64,000 bases of DNA. It comes from Ralstonia sp. SET104. GTDB taxonomy: Bacteria; Pseudomonadota; Gammaproteobacteria; Burkholderiales; Burkholderiaceae. The notes beneath the pieces were generated by a model. It was not told where the DNA came from and made no database searches. It was given only the letters and a program-made list of their open reading frames with translations. Below, piece after piece: positions 45,621 through 57,249 of this stretch (positions are counted from its first letter, which is position 1; each line of letters opens with the position of its first letter). Position numbers and translations under genes: made by a program. The stretch covers positions 1 to 64,000 of the forward strand of contig NZ_BHVX01000004.1 of the NCBI RefSeq assembly GCF_003851545.1. The letters run 5' to 3'.

Positions 45621-47984
45621 TCAGAAGACGCGACCGAGCTGCAAATACGCGTTCCAAACGCCGCGCGGCGCCATCGCAAAACCGAAGTACAGCGGCCCGA
45701 TTGGGCTGTTGCCGCCAACGAACACGCTGCCACTCTTCAAGTAAGGGCCCGTGCCAAAGTTGTTGCGCAACTGCCAGACGTTACCCGCCTCCGCGCTGGC
45801 CCCGAACACGGGCGCGCGCAGGCCGAGCAGATCGTTGATACGCAGGTCGTACAGATAGGTCAGCCGGCCATACAGCAGGTATTGGCCATTGAACTGATCC
45901 TGCGCATAGGCCGAGAGGTGCTGGAAGCCGCCAAGCGCGAAGCCCTCGCTGGTGCCGTTTCCGCTGCCGCCGTCGTTCTCCCGCGTCGGACTGTTCGCGC
46001 CGAATTGCCCGGCACCCTCCAAGGCGACATTGAAGGTGTGACGACCGTAGCTCGTGGCCCACAGCCCTTTGGCCTGCGCGGTGTTGTATGTCTTGTCAAG
46101 CGAACCGAAACCGGCTTCCACGCTGCTGAAGAGGTAGTAGCCACTGCGGGGGAACAACGCATCGTCCAGTTGATCCAGCGTGAGCTGGGCCCGGAACGCG
46201 GGCTGCTTGGCACGCTGCGTCAGGAAGTTGAACGGAATGGACTGCCCGCTTGCGTCATCGAGCAGCAGCCCCTGGTAATCGACGCTCAGGCTCTTGCTCA
46301 CGTAGTTCACCCCAAGCCGGAGTTCGCCCTTACGCCCAAGCGGGATACCCAGGTCGACACCAGCGCGCGCCGTTTCGATCGTGATGGCATTGAATGGCTT
46401 GGTGTCCTTGCTCGGCGGCTCATCGTCGAGATAGAGGTCCGCACGGCGGCGCGAATACTCCGCATACGGTGCAATGTAGAAACCGCGCGCCTGCCATAGC
46501 GGTTGACGCAGCTCGGTGTGAATGCTCGCCCGGTTGCTGCCGAGCACGATGTCATTGCGCCACTCCAGCCCGCTCTGCGTGAGCCACGGATACCGATGGC
46601 CGAGGTTGATGTTGAGCGCGCCACGCCCATCGAAGTTGGTCGACATGCCCAGCCCGAACAGGAAGAACTGATTGCCCCACGACTTTTCGCGCGCGTCGAT
46701 CTTGAGCGTGTGCACGCCGTTCTCTTCCACCAGCCGCTGCGTGACGGTTTCAAAATCGCCCGTGGTGGCCAGCGCCGACAGTTCGTGGTTGAGCGCTTCC
46801 GCGTCATACGCATCACCTTCGTGCACCGCGATCAACTGACGCACGCGCGCCGCCGGCACGCGGCCGTTGGTGGTCACATCAATGGCATCAATGCGTGCGC
46901 CCGCCATCAGCGTGCCCCGCGGTTCGTGGGCAGCGCGGTACGCGGCATACGCCTGCGGCGACAGCGACAACGCCGCGAGCCTGGCCTGGGCGCCCTGTGC
47001 TGCGCGCTCACCCTGCCGCACGCCCTGCGGGCCCTTGGCGAAATCGGTGAACGAGAGGTCCGAGAGCTGCGGCTCGATCAGCACATCCTTGCCGCGCAGG
47101 AGCGCCTTCTGCGCGCGCACGTTCTGGCCAACCAGGATGGTGATCATCTGCTGCGTTACCGCCGCCGGCGAGGCCAGATCTTCCGGCCGCTGCAAGTCCG
47201 ACCCGATATTGACGGCGATGATGATGTCCGCGCCCATGTCACGCGCCAGTTGCACCGGCAGGTTGCTCACCAGGCCGCCGTCCACCAGCGTGCGTCCTTC
47301 CACCTCAATGGGCGCGAACAGCCCCGGCACGGCCATGCTGGCGCGCATGGCCAGCGGCAGCGAGCCATGATCGAGGATCACCGCGTCGCCCGTGGCCAGA
47401 TCGGTCGCCATGGCCTTGAACGGAATCGGCAGGCGCGAGAACTTGATGTTGTCGGGCCACTGCGCCGTCCAGTTCTTGAGCAGCGCCAGCAAGCGGTTGC
47501 CCTGCACCAGCCCGGCCGGCAGCTTGAGGTTGCCGTCGCCATAACCGGCAGACAGGCCGATCGGATACTGGAAGTCATCCTCGCGCAACGATTGCGGCAG
47601 CTTGGCGCGGTCGTTGCGGTCAAAGGCGATGTCGCTCAGGTCAACCTGCGAGAGCTTCTGTTCCAGCGCATCGGCGCGCATGCCGCTGGCGTACAGCCCA
47701 CCCACCACAGCACCCATGCTGGTCGCGGCAATCGCGTCAACGGGAATGCGCATGCGCTCCAGCATCTTGAGCACGCCGATATGCGCATAGCCGCGCGCCC
47801 CACCCCCCGACAGCACCAAACCAATGCGTGGCCGTGTCGATTCGGCATTCGCCTGCGTGGGCGCCTGTGCAGTCTGGCCATGCGCCGCGGGCGATAGCGT
47901 CGCCAATGCCATGAACAAGGTGAGCGCGGCAGTGCTCAATTGGGAGCCGCGGCGGCAAAGCAAAAAGGCCGTCAGGAAAGCCAT
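45621..47984 (-). CDS. Patatin-like phospholipase with POTRA and outer-membrane beta-barrel (type Vd, PlpD-like)
   Basis: The 787-aa protein has a signal sequence (to about residue 36), a patatin domain with oxyanion loop SGGGARGYAHIG (about 59-70), nucleophile S89 (AATSMGAVVGG) and D235 in VDGGLVSN. A POTRA-like domain (about 355-425) and a C-terminal 16-strand barrel of the Bac_surface_Ag type follow, ending LQLGRVF with terminal Phe. The elbow is AxSxG, not GxSxG. The type Vd architecture places the lipase domain at the cell surface or releases it. Confidence 0.9.
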   Translation of the reverse strand: MAFLTAFLLCRRGSQLSTAALTLFMALATLSPAAHGQTAQAPTQANAESTRPRIGLVLSGGGARGYAHIGVLKMLERMRIPVDAIAATSMGAVVGGLYASGMRADALEQKLSQVDLSDIAFDRNDRAKLPQSLREDDFQYPIGLSAGYGDGNLKLPAGLVQGNRLLALLKNWTAQWPDNIKFSRLPIPFKAMATDLATGDAVILDHGSLPLAMRASMAVPGLFAPIEVEGRTLVDGGLVSNLPVQLARDMGADIIIAVNIGSDLQRPEDLASPAAVTQQMITILVGQNVRAQKALLRGKDVLIEPQLSDLSFTDFAKGPQGVRQGERAAQGAQARLAALSLSPQAYAAYRAAHEPRGTLMAGARIDAIDVTTNGRVPAARVRQLIAVHEGDAYDAEALNHELSALATTGDFETVTQRLVEENGVHTLKIDAREKSWGNQFFLFGLGMSTNFDGRGALNINLGHRYPWLTQSGLEWRNDIVLGSNRASIHTELRQPLWQARGFYIAPYAEYSRRRADLYLDDEPPSKDTKPFNAITIETARAGVDLGIPLGRKGELRLGVNYVSKSLSVDYQGLLLDDASGQSIPFNFLTQRAKQPAFRAQLTLDQLDDALFPRSGYYLFSSVEAGFGSLDKTYNTAQAKGLWATSYGRHTFNVALEGAGQFGANSPTRENDGGSGNGTSEGFALGGFQHLSAYAQDQFNGQYLLYGRLTYLYDLRINDLLGLRAPVFGASAEAGNVWQLRNNFGTGPYLKSGSVFVGGNSPIGPLYFGFAMAPRGVWNAYLQLGRVF

Positions 47985-48243
47985 GAATAGAGGGCAAATT
48001 TATGTGGTGGGCAGCGATGCAGGCGCAATGATTCCACAACCCGGATTTACCCGGTGCAATTGCGTGCGCCGCGCCACACCACGCACCGGCGCCGATGAAT
48101 ACTTTTCAGGGCGAAAGTGACAGAATATTGCCCGGCCCCGGACACGCTTGTTCCTACAATCGGCCTTTGCCCCTCAAAATTGGGGCGACAGAAGACGTTC
48201 GGTATCGAGAAGAACTGAAACGCCCAAATAGGAGGAGATCAAG
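47985..48243. other. Divergent spacer patatin gene / lldP
   Basis: No gene is supported. TACAAT at 48155-48160 is a possible -10 for lldP; TTGCCC upstream lies too far away (21 bp). A strong GGAGGAGA ribosome binding site precedes the permease ATG. I see no clear LldR-type palindrome. Confidence 0.45.
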
Positions 48244-49920
48244 ATGTGGAATCAAGTCTATGACCCGCTCGGCAATGCCGTGTGGTCAACCCTGGCGGCC
48301 GGGATACCCGTTGCGGTATTGCTGTGTTCGTTGGCGTTCTTCCATATGCAGGCCCACTTGGCGGCCGGGTTGGCGCTGATTGTCGGGGTGGGCATCGCCG
48401 CGTTCGTGTTCGGCATGCCGGCCGCGATGGCAGGCAAGGCTGCGGGGCTGGGCATCGTGTCGGGCCTGTTCCCGATCGGCTGGATCGTTCTCAACATCAT
48501 CTTCCTGCACCGGCTCACCACCTTGAACGGCTCATTCAAGGTCTTGCAGAGTTCAATCTCGGGCATCACGGAAGACCGCCGCCTGCAACTGCTGCTGGTG
48601 GCCTTCAGCTTTGGCGCGTTCTTTGAAGGCGCAGCGGGCTTCGGCACGCCGGTGGCCGTGACCGGCGCCATCCTGATCGGCCTGGGCTTCTCGCCGCTGG
48701 CGGCCTCGGGCCTGGCGCTGATCGCCAACACCGCGCCGGTCGCCTACGGGGCACTGGGCGCGCCGCTCATCGGGCTGGCCTCTGTCACGGGGCTGGATCT
48801 TCTGCACCTGTCGGCCATGGTCGGCCGCCAATTGCCGTTCTTCTCGGTGCTGGTGCCGTTCTGGCTGATCTGGGCGTTTGCGGGTTTCCGCGGCATGCTG
48901 CAGATCTGGCCGGCGATCCTGGTGGCGGGCGTGTCGTTTGCCGTTCCGCAGTTCCTGGTGTCGAACTTCCACGGCCCGTGGCTGGTGGACGTGATTGCGG
49001 CGCTGGTGTCCATGGGCTCGCTCACGCTGTTCCTGAAGGTGTGGAAGCCCAAGACGATCTGGACGTCGACCGCCCTGCGCAACCGCGAAGACAACTCCCG
49101 CGTTGACCCCGAAGCCGCGGCTGATGCACGCGAGGCCACCACCGCCATCGACGGCAAGATCTCGCGCGTGCAGGCGTGGCTGCCGTGGGTGATCCTGACC
49201 ATCTTCGTGTTCATCTGGGGCGTGCCGCAGTTCAAGGCCATGGTCGACGGCATCTGGCAATTCAAATTCGCCATTCCGGGCCTCGACAAGATGGTCTTCA
49301 AGGGCCCGCCGGTGGTGCCCAAGCTGACGGCCGAAGGCGCGGTGTTCACCTTCAATGTGCTGTCGATGGCGGGCACCGGCATTCTGGTGTCAGCCGTGGT
49401 GGGGGGTCTGCTGATGGGGTATTCGATCCCGCGCATGCTCAAGGAGTACTGGAACACCATCAAGCTCACGCGCTATTCGCTGCTGACCATCTGCGCGATG
49501 TTCGGCATCGGCTACCTGACCCGCTACTCGGGTCTGGACGCCACGCTGGGCCTGGCCTTTGCGCACACCGGCGTGCTGTATCCGCTGTTCGGCACGATGC
49601 TGGGCTGGCTGGGTGTGGCGCTCACCGGCTCGGACACGGCATCGAACGTGCTGTTCGGCGGCCTGCAGAAGACCACGGCCGAGCAGCTTGGCCTGTCGCC
49701 GATCCTGATGTCAGCCGCCAACAGCGCAGGCGGCGTGATGGGCAAGATGATCGACGCGCAGTCGATCGTGGTGGCCTCCACAGCCACCAAGTGGTACGGC
49801 CACGAGGGCGACATCCTGCGCTACGTGTTCTTCCACTCGATCGCACTGGCCTTCCTGGTGGGGCTGATGATCACCCTGCAGGCCTACGTGGAGCCGTTCA
49901 CGCGCATGGTCGTGCACTGA
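48244..49920 (+). CDS. lldP: L-lactate permease
   Basis: This 558-aa inner-membrane lactate/H+ symporter of the LctP family has about 13 hydrophobic segments. Family blocks are GAFFEGAAGFGTPVAVTGAILIGLGF, LIANTAPVAYGALGAPLIGLASVTG and GWLGVALTGSDTASNVLFGGLQ. No lactate dehydrogenase gene is adjacent; a terminator follows directly, so it is monocistronic. Confidence 0.96.
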   Translation: MWNQVYDPLGNAVWSTLAAGIPVAVLLCSLAFFHMQAHLAAGLALIVGVGIAAFVFGMPAAMAGKAAGLGIVSGLFPIGWIVLNIIFLHRLTTLNGSFKVLQSSISGITEDRRLQLLLVAFSFGAFFEGAAGFGTPVAVTGAILIGLGFSPLAASGLALIANTAPVAYGALGAPLIGLASVTGLDLLHLSAMVGRQLPFFSVLVPFWLIWAFAGFRGMLQIWPAILVAGVSFAVPQFLVSNFHGPWLVDVIAALVSMGSLTLFLKVWKPKTIWTSTALRNREDNSRVDPEAAADAREATTAIDGKISRVQAWLPWVILTIFVFIWGVPQFKAMVDGIWQFKFAIPGLDKMVFKGPPVVPKLTAEGAVFTFNVLSMAGTGILVSAVVGGLLMGYSIPRMLKEYWNTIKLTRYSLLTICAMFGIGYLTRYSGLDATLGLAFAHTGVLYPLFGTMLGWLGVALTGSDTASNVLFGGLQKTTAEQLGLSPILMSAANSAGGVMGKMIDAQSIVVASTATKWYGHEGDILRYVFFHSIALAFLVGLMITLQAYVEPFTRMVVH

Positions 49921-49945
49921 AGACTGCGCCCGCTGTCTACACAAG

Positions 49946-49972
49946 AAGCCGCTCAAACGAGCGGCTTTTTTT
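49946..49972 (+). terminator. Terminator of lldP
   Basis: AAGCCGCTC-AAAC-GAGCGGCTT followed by further T residues, 25 nt after the stop. Confidence 0.93.
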
Positions 49973-50169
49973 ATATGCGGCGCCGGGTTCCCCGGATGAC
50001 GACTGCCGGATGCCGGGTTCAGAGCCCCGCTCGCGGGGCTCAGGCGGCCGGCTTCTGCGCGGCAGACTCGGAAAGCCGCGTCCCAAGCGTGGCTTGCTCG
50101 GCGCGTATCATGGGTCAATCACCTGCGCGCGCCCCGCCGTGGGGCGTCGGCCCATCCCCCCGATCCGAC

Positions 50170-52002
50170 ATGCCTCTGCGCCGACTCGAACAACTCATCG
50201 ACCCGTTCCGCCCCCTGCCCGACAGCCAACCTCCGGCCAACGTCTGGCACTTCTACGCCTACTTTCTGCGTGAAGTGCGGGGCGTGTTCGCATTCCTGCT
50301 GCTTGTGGGGCTGCTGGGCGCGCTGATCGAAGTGGCGCTGTTCGACTTCCTCGGCCGCATCGTCGACATGACCCAGGCAACACCCGGTGCCGTGTTCTTC
50401 GCCCGCCACCGCAACGAACTGCTGTGGATGGCCTTTGTTGCGTTGATCGCCCGGCCCATGATCTTCGGCCTGCACGACGTGCTGGTGCATCAGGTCATCA
50501 ACCCGAACCTGTCAAACCTCGTCCGCTGGCAAAACCACCGCTACGTGCTCAAGCAGAGCCTGACGTTTTTCCAGAACGACTTTGCCGGCCGCATTGCCCA
50601 GCGCATCATGCAGACGGGGTTCTCACTGCGCGATTCGGCGGTGCAGGCGGTAGACGCGCTCTGGCACGTGGTGATCTATTCGATCAGCGCGCTGGTCCTG
50701 TTTGCCAAGGCCGACGGGTGGCTGATGGTGCCGCTGCTGGTGTGGATCGGCTGCTACATCGCCGCGCTCGCCTACTTCGTACCGCGCGTGAAGGCACGTT
50801 CGGTTATCGCCACGGAGTCGCGCTCTAAGCTGATGGGCCGCATTGTCGACGGCTACAGCAACATCACCACGCTCAAGCTGTTCGCCCATACGCAGCATGA
50901 AGAGACGTATGCGCGCGACGCCATGGCCGAGCAGACCGACAAGACGCGCCTGTCGGGCCGCATGATCAGCGGTATGGATTTCACCATCACAGCCATGAAC
51001 GGGCTGCTGATCGTCGGCACATCAGCACTTGCGCTGTGGCTGTGGAGCGAGGGCCGGGTGAGCGCCGGCACGATTGCGCTGACCACGGGGCTGGTGATCC
51101 GCATCAACAACATGTCGGGCTGGATCATGTGGGTGGTCAACGGCATCTTTGAAAACGTCGGGCAGGTGCAGGACGGCATGCAGACCATCGCCCTGCCCCG
51201 CACGGTGACGGACCAGCCCGATGCCAAGCCGCTGCATGTTGCCCGGGGCGAAGTGCGCTTCGAGCAGGTGGGCTTTCATTACGGCAAGGGCGGCGGCGTG
51301 ATCGAAGGGCTGGACCTGGTGGTACGCCCCGGTGAACGCATTGGCCTGGTCGGCCCCTCGGGCGCGGGCAAATCGACGCTCGTCAACCTGCTGCTGCGCC
51401 TGTACGACGTGGAGCGCGGCCGCATTCTGGTGGACGGCCAGGACATCGCCGCCGTCACGCAGGAAAGCCTGCGCGAGCAGATCGGCATGGTCACGCAAGA
51501 CACGTCACTGCTGCACCGCTCCATCCGCGAGAACCTGCGCTACGGCAAACCCGAGAGCACCGAGGCCGAGCTGATGCAAGCCGTGCACCGCGCCCGCGCT
51601 GACGAGTTCATCCCGCAACTGTCTGATGCGCAAGGCCGGCGCGGCTTTGATGCGCTGGTGGGCGAGCGCGGTGTGAAGCTGTCGGGCGGGCAGCGTCAGC
51701 GCATTGCCATCGCGCGTGTGCTGCTCAAGGATGCGCCGATCCTGATCCTGGACGAGGCGACCTCCGCGCTTGATTCAGAAGTCGAAGCCGCCATCCAGGA
51801 AAGCCTGGAGACGCTGATGCAAGGAAAGACGGTGATTGCGATTGCGCACCGGCTGTCAACCATTGCGCGGATGGACCGGCTGGTGGTGCTCGACGGCGGC
51901 CGCATCGTGGAGAGCGGCACGCACGCCGAGCTGCTGCAGGCGGGTGGGCTGTATGCGCGCCTGTGGGCGCATCAGACGGGGGGGTTTGTCGGCGTGGCTT
52001 GA
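50170..52002 (+). CDS. ABC exporter (fused permease-ATPase)
   Basis: The 610-aa half-transporter has six membrane helices (residues about 35-330) and an ATPase domain with Walker A GPSGAGKSTL, signature LSGGQRQR and Walker B ILILDEATSALD. It is of the multidrug/lipid exporter type and should work as a homodimer. The start MPLRRLEQLIDPF follows a long in-frame but non-family upstream stretch. Substrate unknown. Confidence 0.9.
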   Translation: MPLRRLEQLIDPFRPLPDSQPPANVWHFYAYFLREVRGVFAFLLLVGLLGALIEVALFDFLGRIVDMTQATPGAVFFARHRNELLWMAFVALIARPMIFGLHDVLVHQVINPNLSNLVRWQNHRYVLKQSLTFFQNDFAGRIAQRIMQTGFSLRDSAVQAVDALWHVVIYSISALVLFAKADGWLMVPLLVWIGCYIAALAYFVPRVKARSVIATESRSKLMGRIVDGYSNITTLKLFAHTQHEETYARDAMAEQTDKTRLSGRMISGMDFTITAMNGLLIVGTSALALWLWSEGRVSAGTIALTTGLVIRINNMSGWIMWVVNGIFENVGQVQDGMQTIALPRTVTDQPDAKPLHVARGEVRFEQVGFHYGKGGGVIEGLDLVVRPGERIGLVGPSGAGKSTLVNLLLRLYDVERGRILVDGQDIAAVTQESLREQIGMVTQDTSLLHRSIRENLRYGKPESTEAELMQAVHRARADEFIPQLSDAQGRRGFDALVGERGVKLSGGQRQRIAIARVLLKDAPILILDEATSALDSEVEAAIQESLETLMQGKTVIAIAHRLSTIARMDRLVVLDGGRIVESGTHAELLQAGGLYARLWAHQTGGFVGVA

Positions 52003-52025
52003 CGCCTTGCGCCACCGCAACAGGT

Positions 52026-53408
52026 TTATGTGCCGCGCGCCTCGTTGGCAAGGGGGCCACCGGCAGTCGGCTTGACGCGCAGATACCAGGCCGCCGACAT
52101 GAGCACAACCCAGCCAGCACCGACATACAACGCCACGCGGGTCTCTTCCACGTAGCCCAGCACGCCGATCACGAACAGCATGAAGGCGATGGCGAGTGCC
52201 GGGCCAACCGGCCACAGCGGCACCTTAAACCTGAGCGCGCGCACTTCGTCGGCCGACAGGCGGCGGCGCATGGCCACCTGCGACAGCAGAATCATCAGCC
52301 ACACCCACACGGTCGCAAAGGTGGCGATGGACGCGATGATCAGGAAGACGTTTTCGGGAATCAGGTAATTCAGCACCACGCCGCCCAGCAATGCAGCGGC
52401 CATGGTCAGCACCGTCACCCAGGGCACGCCGTGGCGCGAGGTCGCGGCAAAGATGCGCGGCGCCTGGCCCTGTTCGGCCATGCCGTACATCATGCGGCCC
52501 GCACCAAAGATGTTGCTGTTGATGGCCGAGATGGCCGCCGAGATGACGATCAGGTTGAGGATCGCCGCGGCAGACTTGATGCCCAGCCCCGAGAAAATCT
52601 GCACGAACGGGCTGCCTTGGCCGCCGATGCCCGTCCACGGAAAAATCGCCATCAGCACGCACATCGTCAGCACGTAGAACAACAGGATGCGCGCGGGCAC
52701 GGCGTTGATCGCCTTGGGGATGACCTTGTCGGGGTTCTGCGCCTCACCGCCGGTGATGCCGATAATCTCGACGCCGCCGTAGGCAAACATCACCACCGCA
52801 AGCGAGGCAACCAGGCCGCCCACGCCGTGCGGCAGGAAGCCGCCGTGCGCCCACAGGTTGCTCAGGCCGGGTGCGTGCTCGCCGTTCATCTGCACGCCCA
52901 GGAACAGGATGGCGATGCCGCCGACGATCATCGCGCCGATCGCCACGATCTTGACCAGCGCGAGCCAGAACTCCATCTCGCCGAATACCTTGACGTTGCA
53001 CAGGTTCAGCGCGCAGATCAGCATAACGATGCCGAGCACCCAGATCCATTGCGGTACATCGGGAAACCAGAAGCCCATGTAGATGCCGAAGGCGGTTACG
53101 TCGGCCAGACAGACGATCACCATTTCGAGGATGTACGTCCACCCGGTTAGAAAGCCGGCGAGCGGCCCGAGGTTGTCGCGTGCGTAGCGCCCGAAGGAGC
53201 CGGAAACCGGCTGCCGCACAGCCATTTCACCCAGCGCGCGCATGACCATGTAGACGGCCGCGCCGCCGATGATGTACGCCAGGATCACGGCCGGACCGGC
53301 CAACTGGATGGCCGATGCAGATCCATAGAAAAGGCCCGTGCCAATGGCCGAACCGAGCGCGAGAAAACGGATATGCCGCGCGCGCAGGTTGCGTTGAAGG
53401 TGTTCCAA
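52026..53408 (-). CDS. Amino-acid permease (APC family, ProY/GabP-like)
   Basis: The 460-aa permease has 12 helices. It begins with the family motif [19 protein letters not shown] and contains [16 protein letters not shown] and [22 protein letters not shown]. It belongs to the amino-acid transporter group of AroP/ProY/GabP. The exact substrate is not certain. Its 5' leader contains a tandem 12-bp repeat. Confidence 0.92.
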   Translation of the reverse strand: MEHLQRNLRARHIRFLALGSAIGTGLFYGSASAIQLAGPAVILAYIIGGAAVYMVMRALGEMAVRQPVSGSFGRYARDNLGPLAGFLTGWTYILEMVIVCLADVTAFGIYMGFWFPDVPQWIWVLGIVMLICALNLCNVKVFGEMEFWLALVKIVAIGAMIVGGIAILFLGVQMNGEHAPGLSNLWAHGGFLPHGVGGLVASLAVVMFAYGGVEIIGITGGEAQNPDKVIPKAINAVPARILLFYVLTMCVLMAIFPWTGIGGQGSPFVQIFSGLGIKSAAAILNLIVISAAISAINSNIFGAGRMMYGMAEQGQAPRIFAATSRHGVPWVTVLTMAAALLGGVVLNYLIPENVFLIIASIATFATVWVWLMILLSQVAMRRRLSADEVRALRFKVPLWPVGPALAIAFMLFVIGVLGYVEETRVALYVGAGWVVLMSAAWYLRVKPTAGGPLANEARGT

Positions 53409-53421
53409 TCTGTCTCCTGTT

Positions 53422-53457
53422 TATGTCAGCGAATATGTCAGCGCATATGTCAGCGAA
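53422..53457. repeat. Three tandem 12-bp repeats in the permease leader
   Basis: TATGTCAGCGAA, TATGTCAGCGCA and TATGTCAGCGAA lie head to tail, with one mismatch in the middle copy. They are 14 bp upstream of the permease ATG, so they lie in the leader or the promoter. Confidence 0.9.
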
Positions 53458-53575
53458 TGGCGCCTGGAACCGTGTGAATGGCCAGCGGATCTTCGTCCGC
53501 TCCCGCCAAGCGGTGAAATGTTGTTTGATCGATACCCCATGAAATACAGACAACATCATGTATTGGCGCATGTTG

Positions 53576-53587
53576 TTGTATATACAA
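53576..53587. promoter_or_regulatory. TTGTATATACAA palindrome, possible GntR-type operator
   Basis: This perfect 12-bp palindrome resembles the TTGT-N-ACAA type operators of GntR/FCD regulators. It lies about 170 bp upstream of the amino-acid permease gene. No GntR gene is adjacent. Confidence 0.5.
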
Positions 53588-53662
53588 TCACAGATGTATT
53601 GGGGTATTCCCGAAGTTTTAGAGAAAGAAGGCGGTGGCCAACTTTTTCAAGCCCGTGCAAAG

Positions 53663-53684
53663 AAAAAGGCGGACATCGTCCGCC
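53663..53684 (-). terminator. Terminator of the parC-chr transcription unit
   Basis: GGCGGAC-ATC-GTCCGCC (7 bp) is followed on the minus strand by TTTTTC. It lies 60 nt after the second chromate-transporter gene. Confidence 0.88.
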
Positions 53685-53744
53685 CTTGGCATGGATCGAC
53701 TGACACCGCACGCGCATCGGCGCCGGCGTCTGCATCGAGCGCGG

Positions 53745-54275
53745 CTACACCCAGCCCAACCCGCCCACCAGCGCGCCCAGGCTGACCAGAATCAGCGGGT
53801 GTACGCGTGTGAAGGTGCAGGCCAGCACCGTCGCCACCGTCAGCAGGATGGTGCCGAAGCTGTTGTCCGCCCCGCGCGCGAGAATCCAGCCGGTGGAAAA
53901 CAGCAGGCCAATGGTGAGCGGCGCCAGGCCGCGACGCACCAGCGCAATCCATCGCGCCTCGGGCGTGCGGTGCATGACCCGCGCGATCACAGCAGCGATC
54001 ACACACGACGGCCCGCAGATGCCGACCAGCGAGGCAATCGCCCCACCCACGCCCGCGGCCTGCCAACCAAACAATTCGACAAACAGCACGTTCGGCCCCG
54101 GCGCGGCCTGCGAGATGGCGTACATAGCGCTGAGTTGCTCGCTCGTCATGTAGTGGCGCGTGTCGACCAGAAAACGGTGCATGTCAGGCAGCGTCGAGCT
54201 GGCCCCGCCAATGGCAAGGAACGACAGCACGAGGAAGTGCCAGAACAGATCGAAGACAGTGGCGAGGTAGGTCAC
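53745..54275 (-). CDS. Chromate transporter, C-terminal-half subunit (short-chain ChrA)
   Basis: The 176-aa membrane protein matches one half of ChrA (LVLSFLAIGGASSTLPDMHRFLVD, ISQAAPGPNVLFVELFGW). The GTG start overlaps the stop of the preceding half as GTGA, so the two halves are translationally coupled. Short-chain pairs of this kind are known to function together in chromate efflux; the actual substrate here is inferred. Confidence 0.88.
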   Translation of the reverse strand: MTYLATVFDLFWHFLVLSFLAIGGASSTLPDMHRFLVDTRHYMTSEQLSAMYAISQAAPGPNVLFVELFGWQAAGVGGAIASLVGICGPSCVIAAVIARVMHRTPEARWIALVRRGLAPLTIGLLFSTGWILARGADNSFGTILLTVATVLACTFTRVHPLILVSLGALVGGLGWV

Positions 54276-54853
54276 CGCGTCGCGCTCCACTCCAGCACGA
54301 GCGCGAGCGGAATCAGCACGAGCATGACCGGCAACAGCGGCCATTGCAGCACGCCAATCGTCAGGAACACAGCCAGGCCGATGCCGATGGCACGCCAGGT
54401 GCGCGATTGCCCCTGCGCCAGCTTGACGGCGGTAGAGAGCACCAGCCCTGCGGCCACCGCCGCCATGCCCTTGAGCAGGTTCTGCACGACGGACAGCGCG
54501 CTGTAGTGGTCGTACAGCATGACGATCAGCAACAGCAGCACGGCAGGCACAAGCACCAGACCACCCATGGCTGACGCCGCGCCGCGCACGCCGTGGTATC
54601 GATAGCCCAGCATCACCGAGAGGTTGACGATGTTCGGGCCCGGCAGCACTTGGCCCAGGCTCAGGAGTTCAGCGAATTCGGTGTTGGAGAGCCAGCGGTT
54701 GCGGTCGACAATGCCGGCGCGCGCGAACGGCAGCACGCCGCCGAAGCCCGACAGCCCCATGCGCGCAAACTCGATGAAGAGTTTGCCGCAGGATGGAACG
54801 CTTGCCGCGGTGCTTGCGGCGTTGGTGTCAGGCTCGGCGCGCTGATCGCTCAT
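54272..54853 (-). CDS. Chromate transporter, N-terminal-half subunit (short-chain ChrA)
   Basis: The 193-aa membrane protein matches the other ChrA half (IEFARMGLSGFGGVLPFARAGIV, LLSLGQVLPGPNIVNLSVMLGYR). The polar N-terminus is about 20 residues. It starts 4 nt after the parC stop codon, so it is very probably in the parC transcript. Confidence 0.88.
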   Translation of the reverse strand: MSDQRAEPDTNAASTAASVPSCGKLFIEFARMGLSGFGGVLPFARAGIVDRNRWLSNTEFAELLSLGQVLPGPNIVNLSVMLGYRYHGVRGAASAMGGLVLVPAVLLLLIVMLYDHYSALSVVQNLLKGMAAVAAGLVLSTAVKLAQGQSRTWRAIGIGLAVFLTIGVLQWPLLPVMLVLIPLALVLEWSATR

Positions 54854-54857
54854 CGCT

Positions 54858-57200
<2,343 letters not shown>

Positions 57201-57249
57201 GGAAGCTCAAGCGAAAGCGGCACACGTCACATTGCGGCGCCGCCAAGGA

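Larger units (their letters stand above)
53409..53744. other. Upstream region of the amino-acid permease gene
   Basis: No protein gene is supported. From left to right it holds the 12-bp tandem repeat, an AT-richer promoter area with a 12-bp perfect palindrome, and the terminator of the chromate transporter genes. It is clearly lower in GC than the neighbouring genes. Confidence 0.6.
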
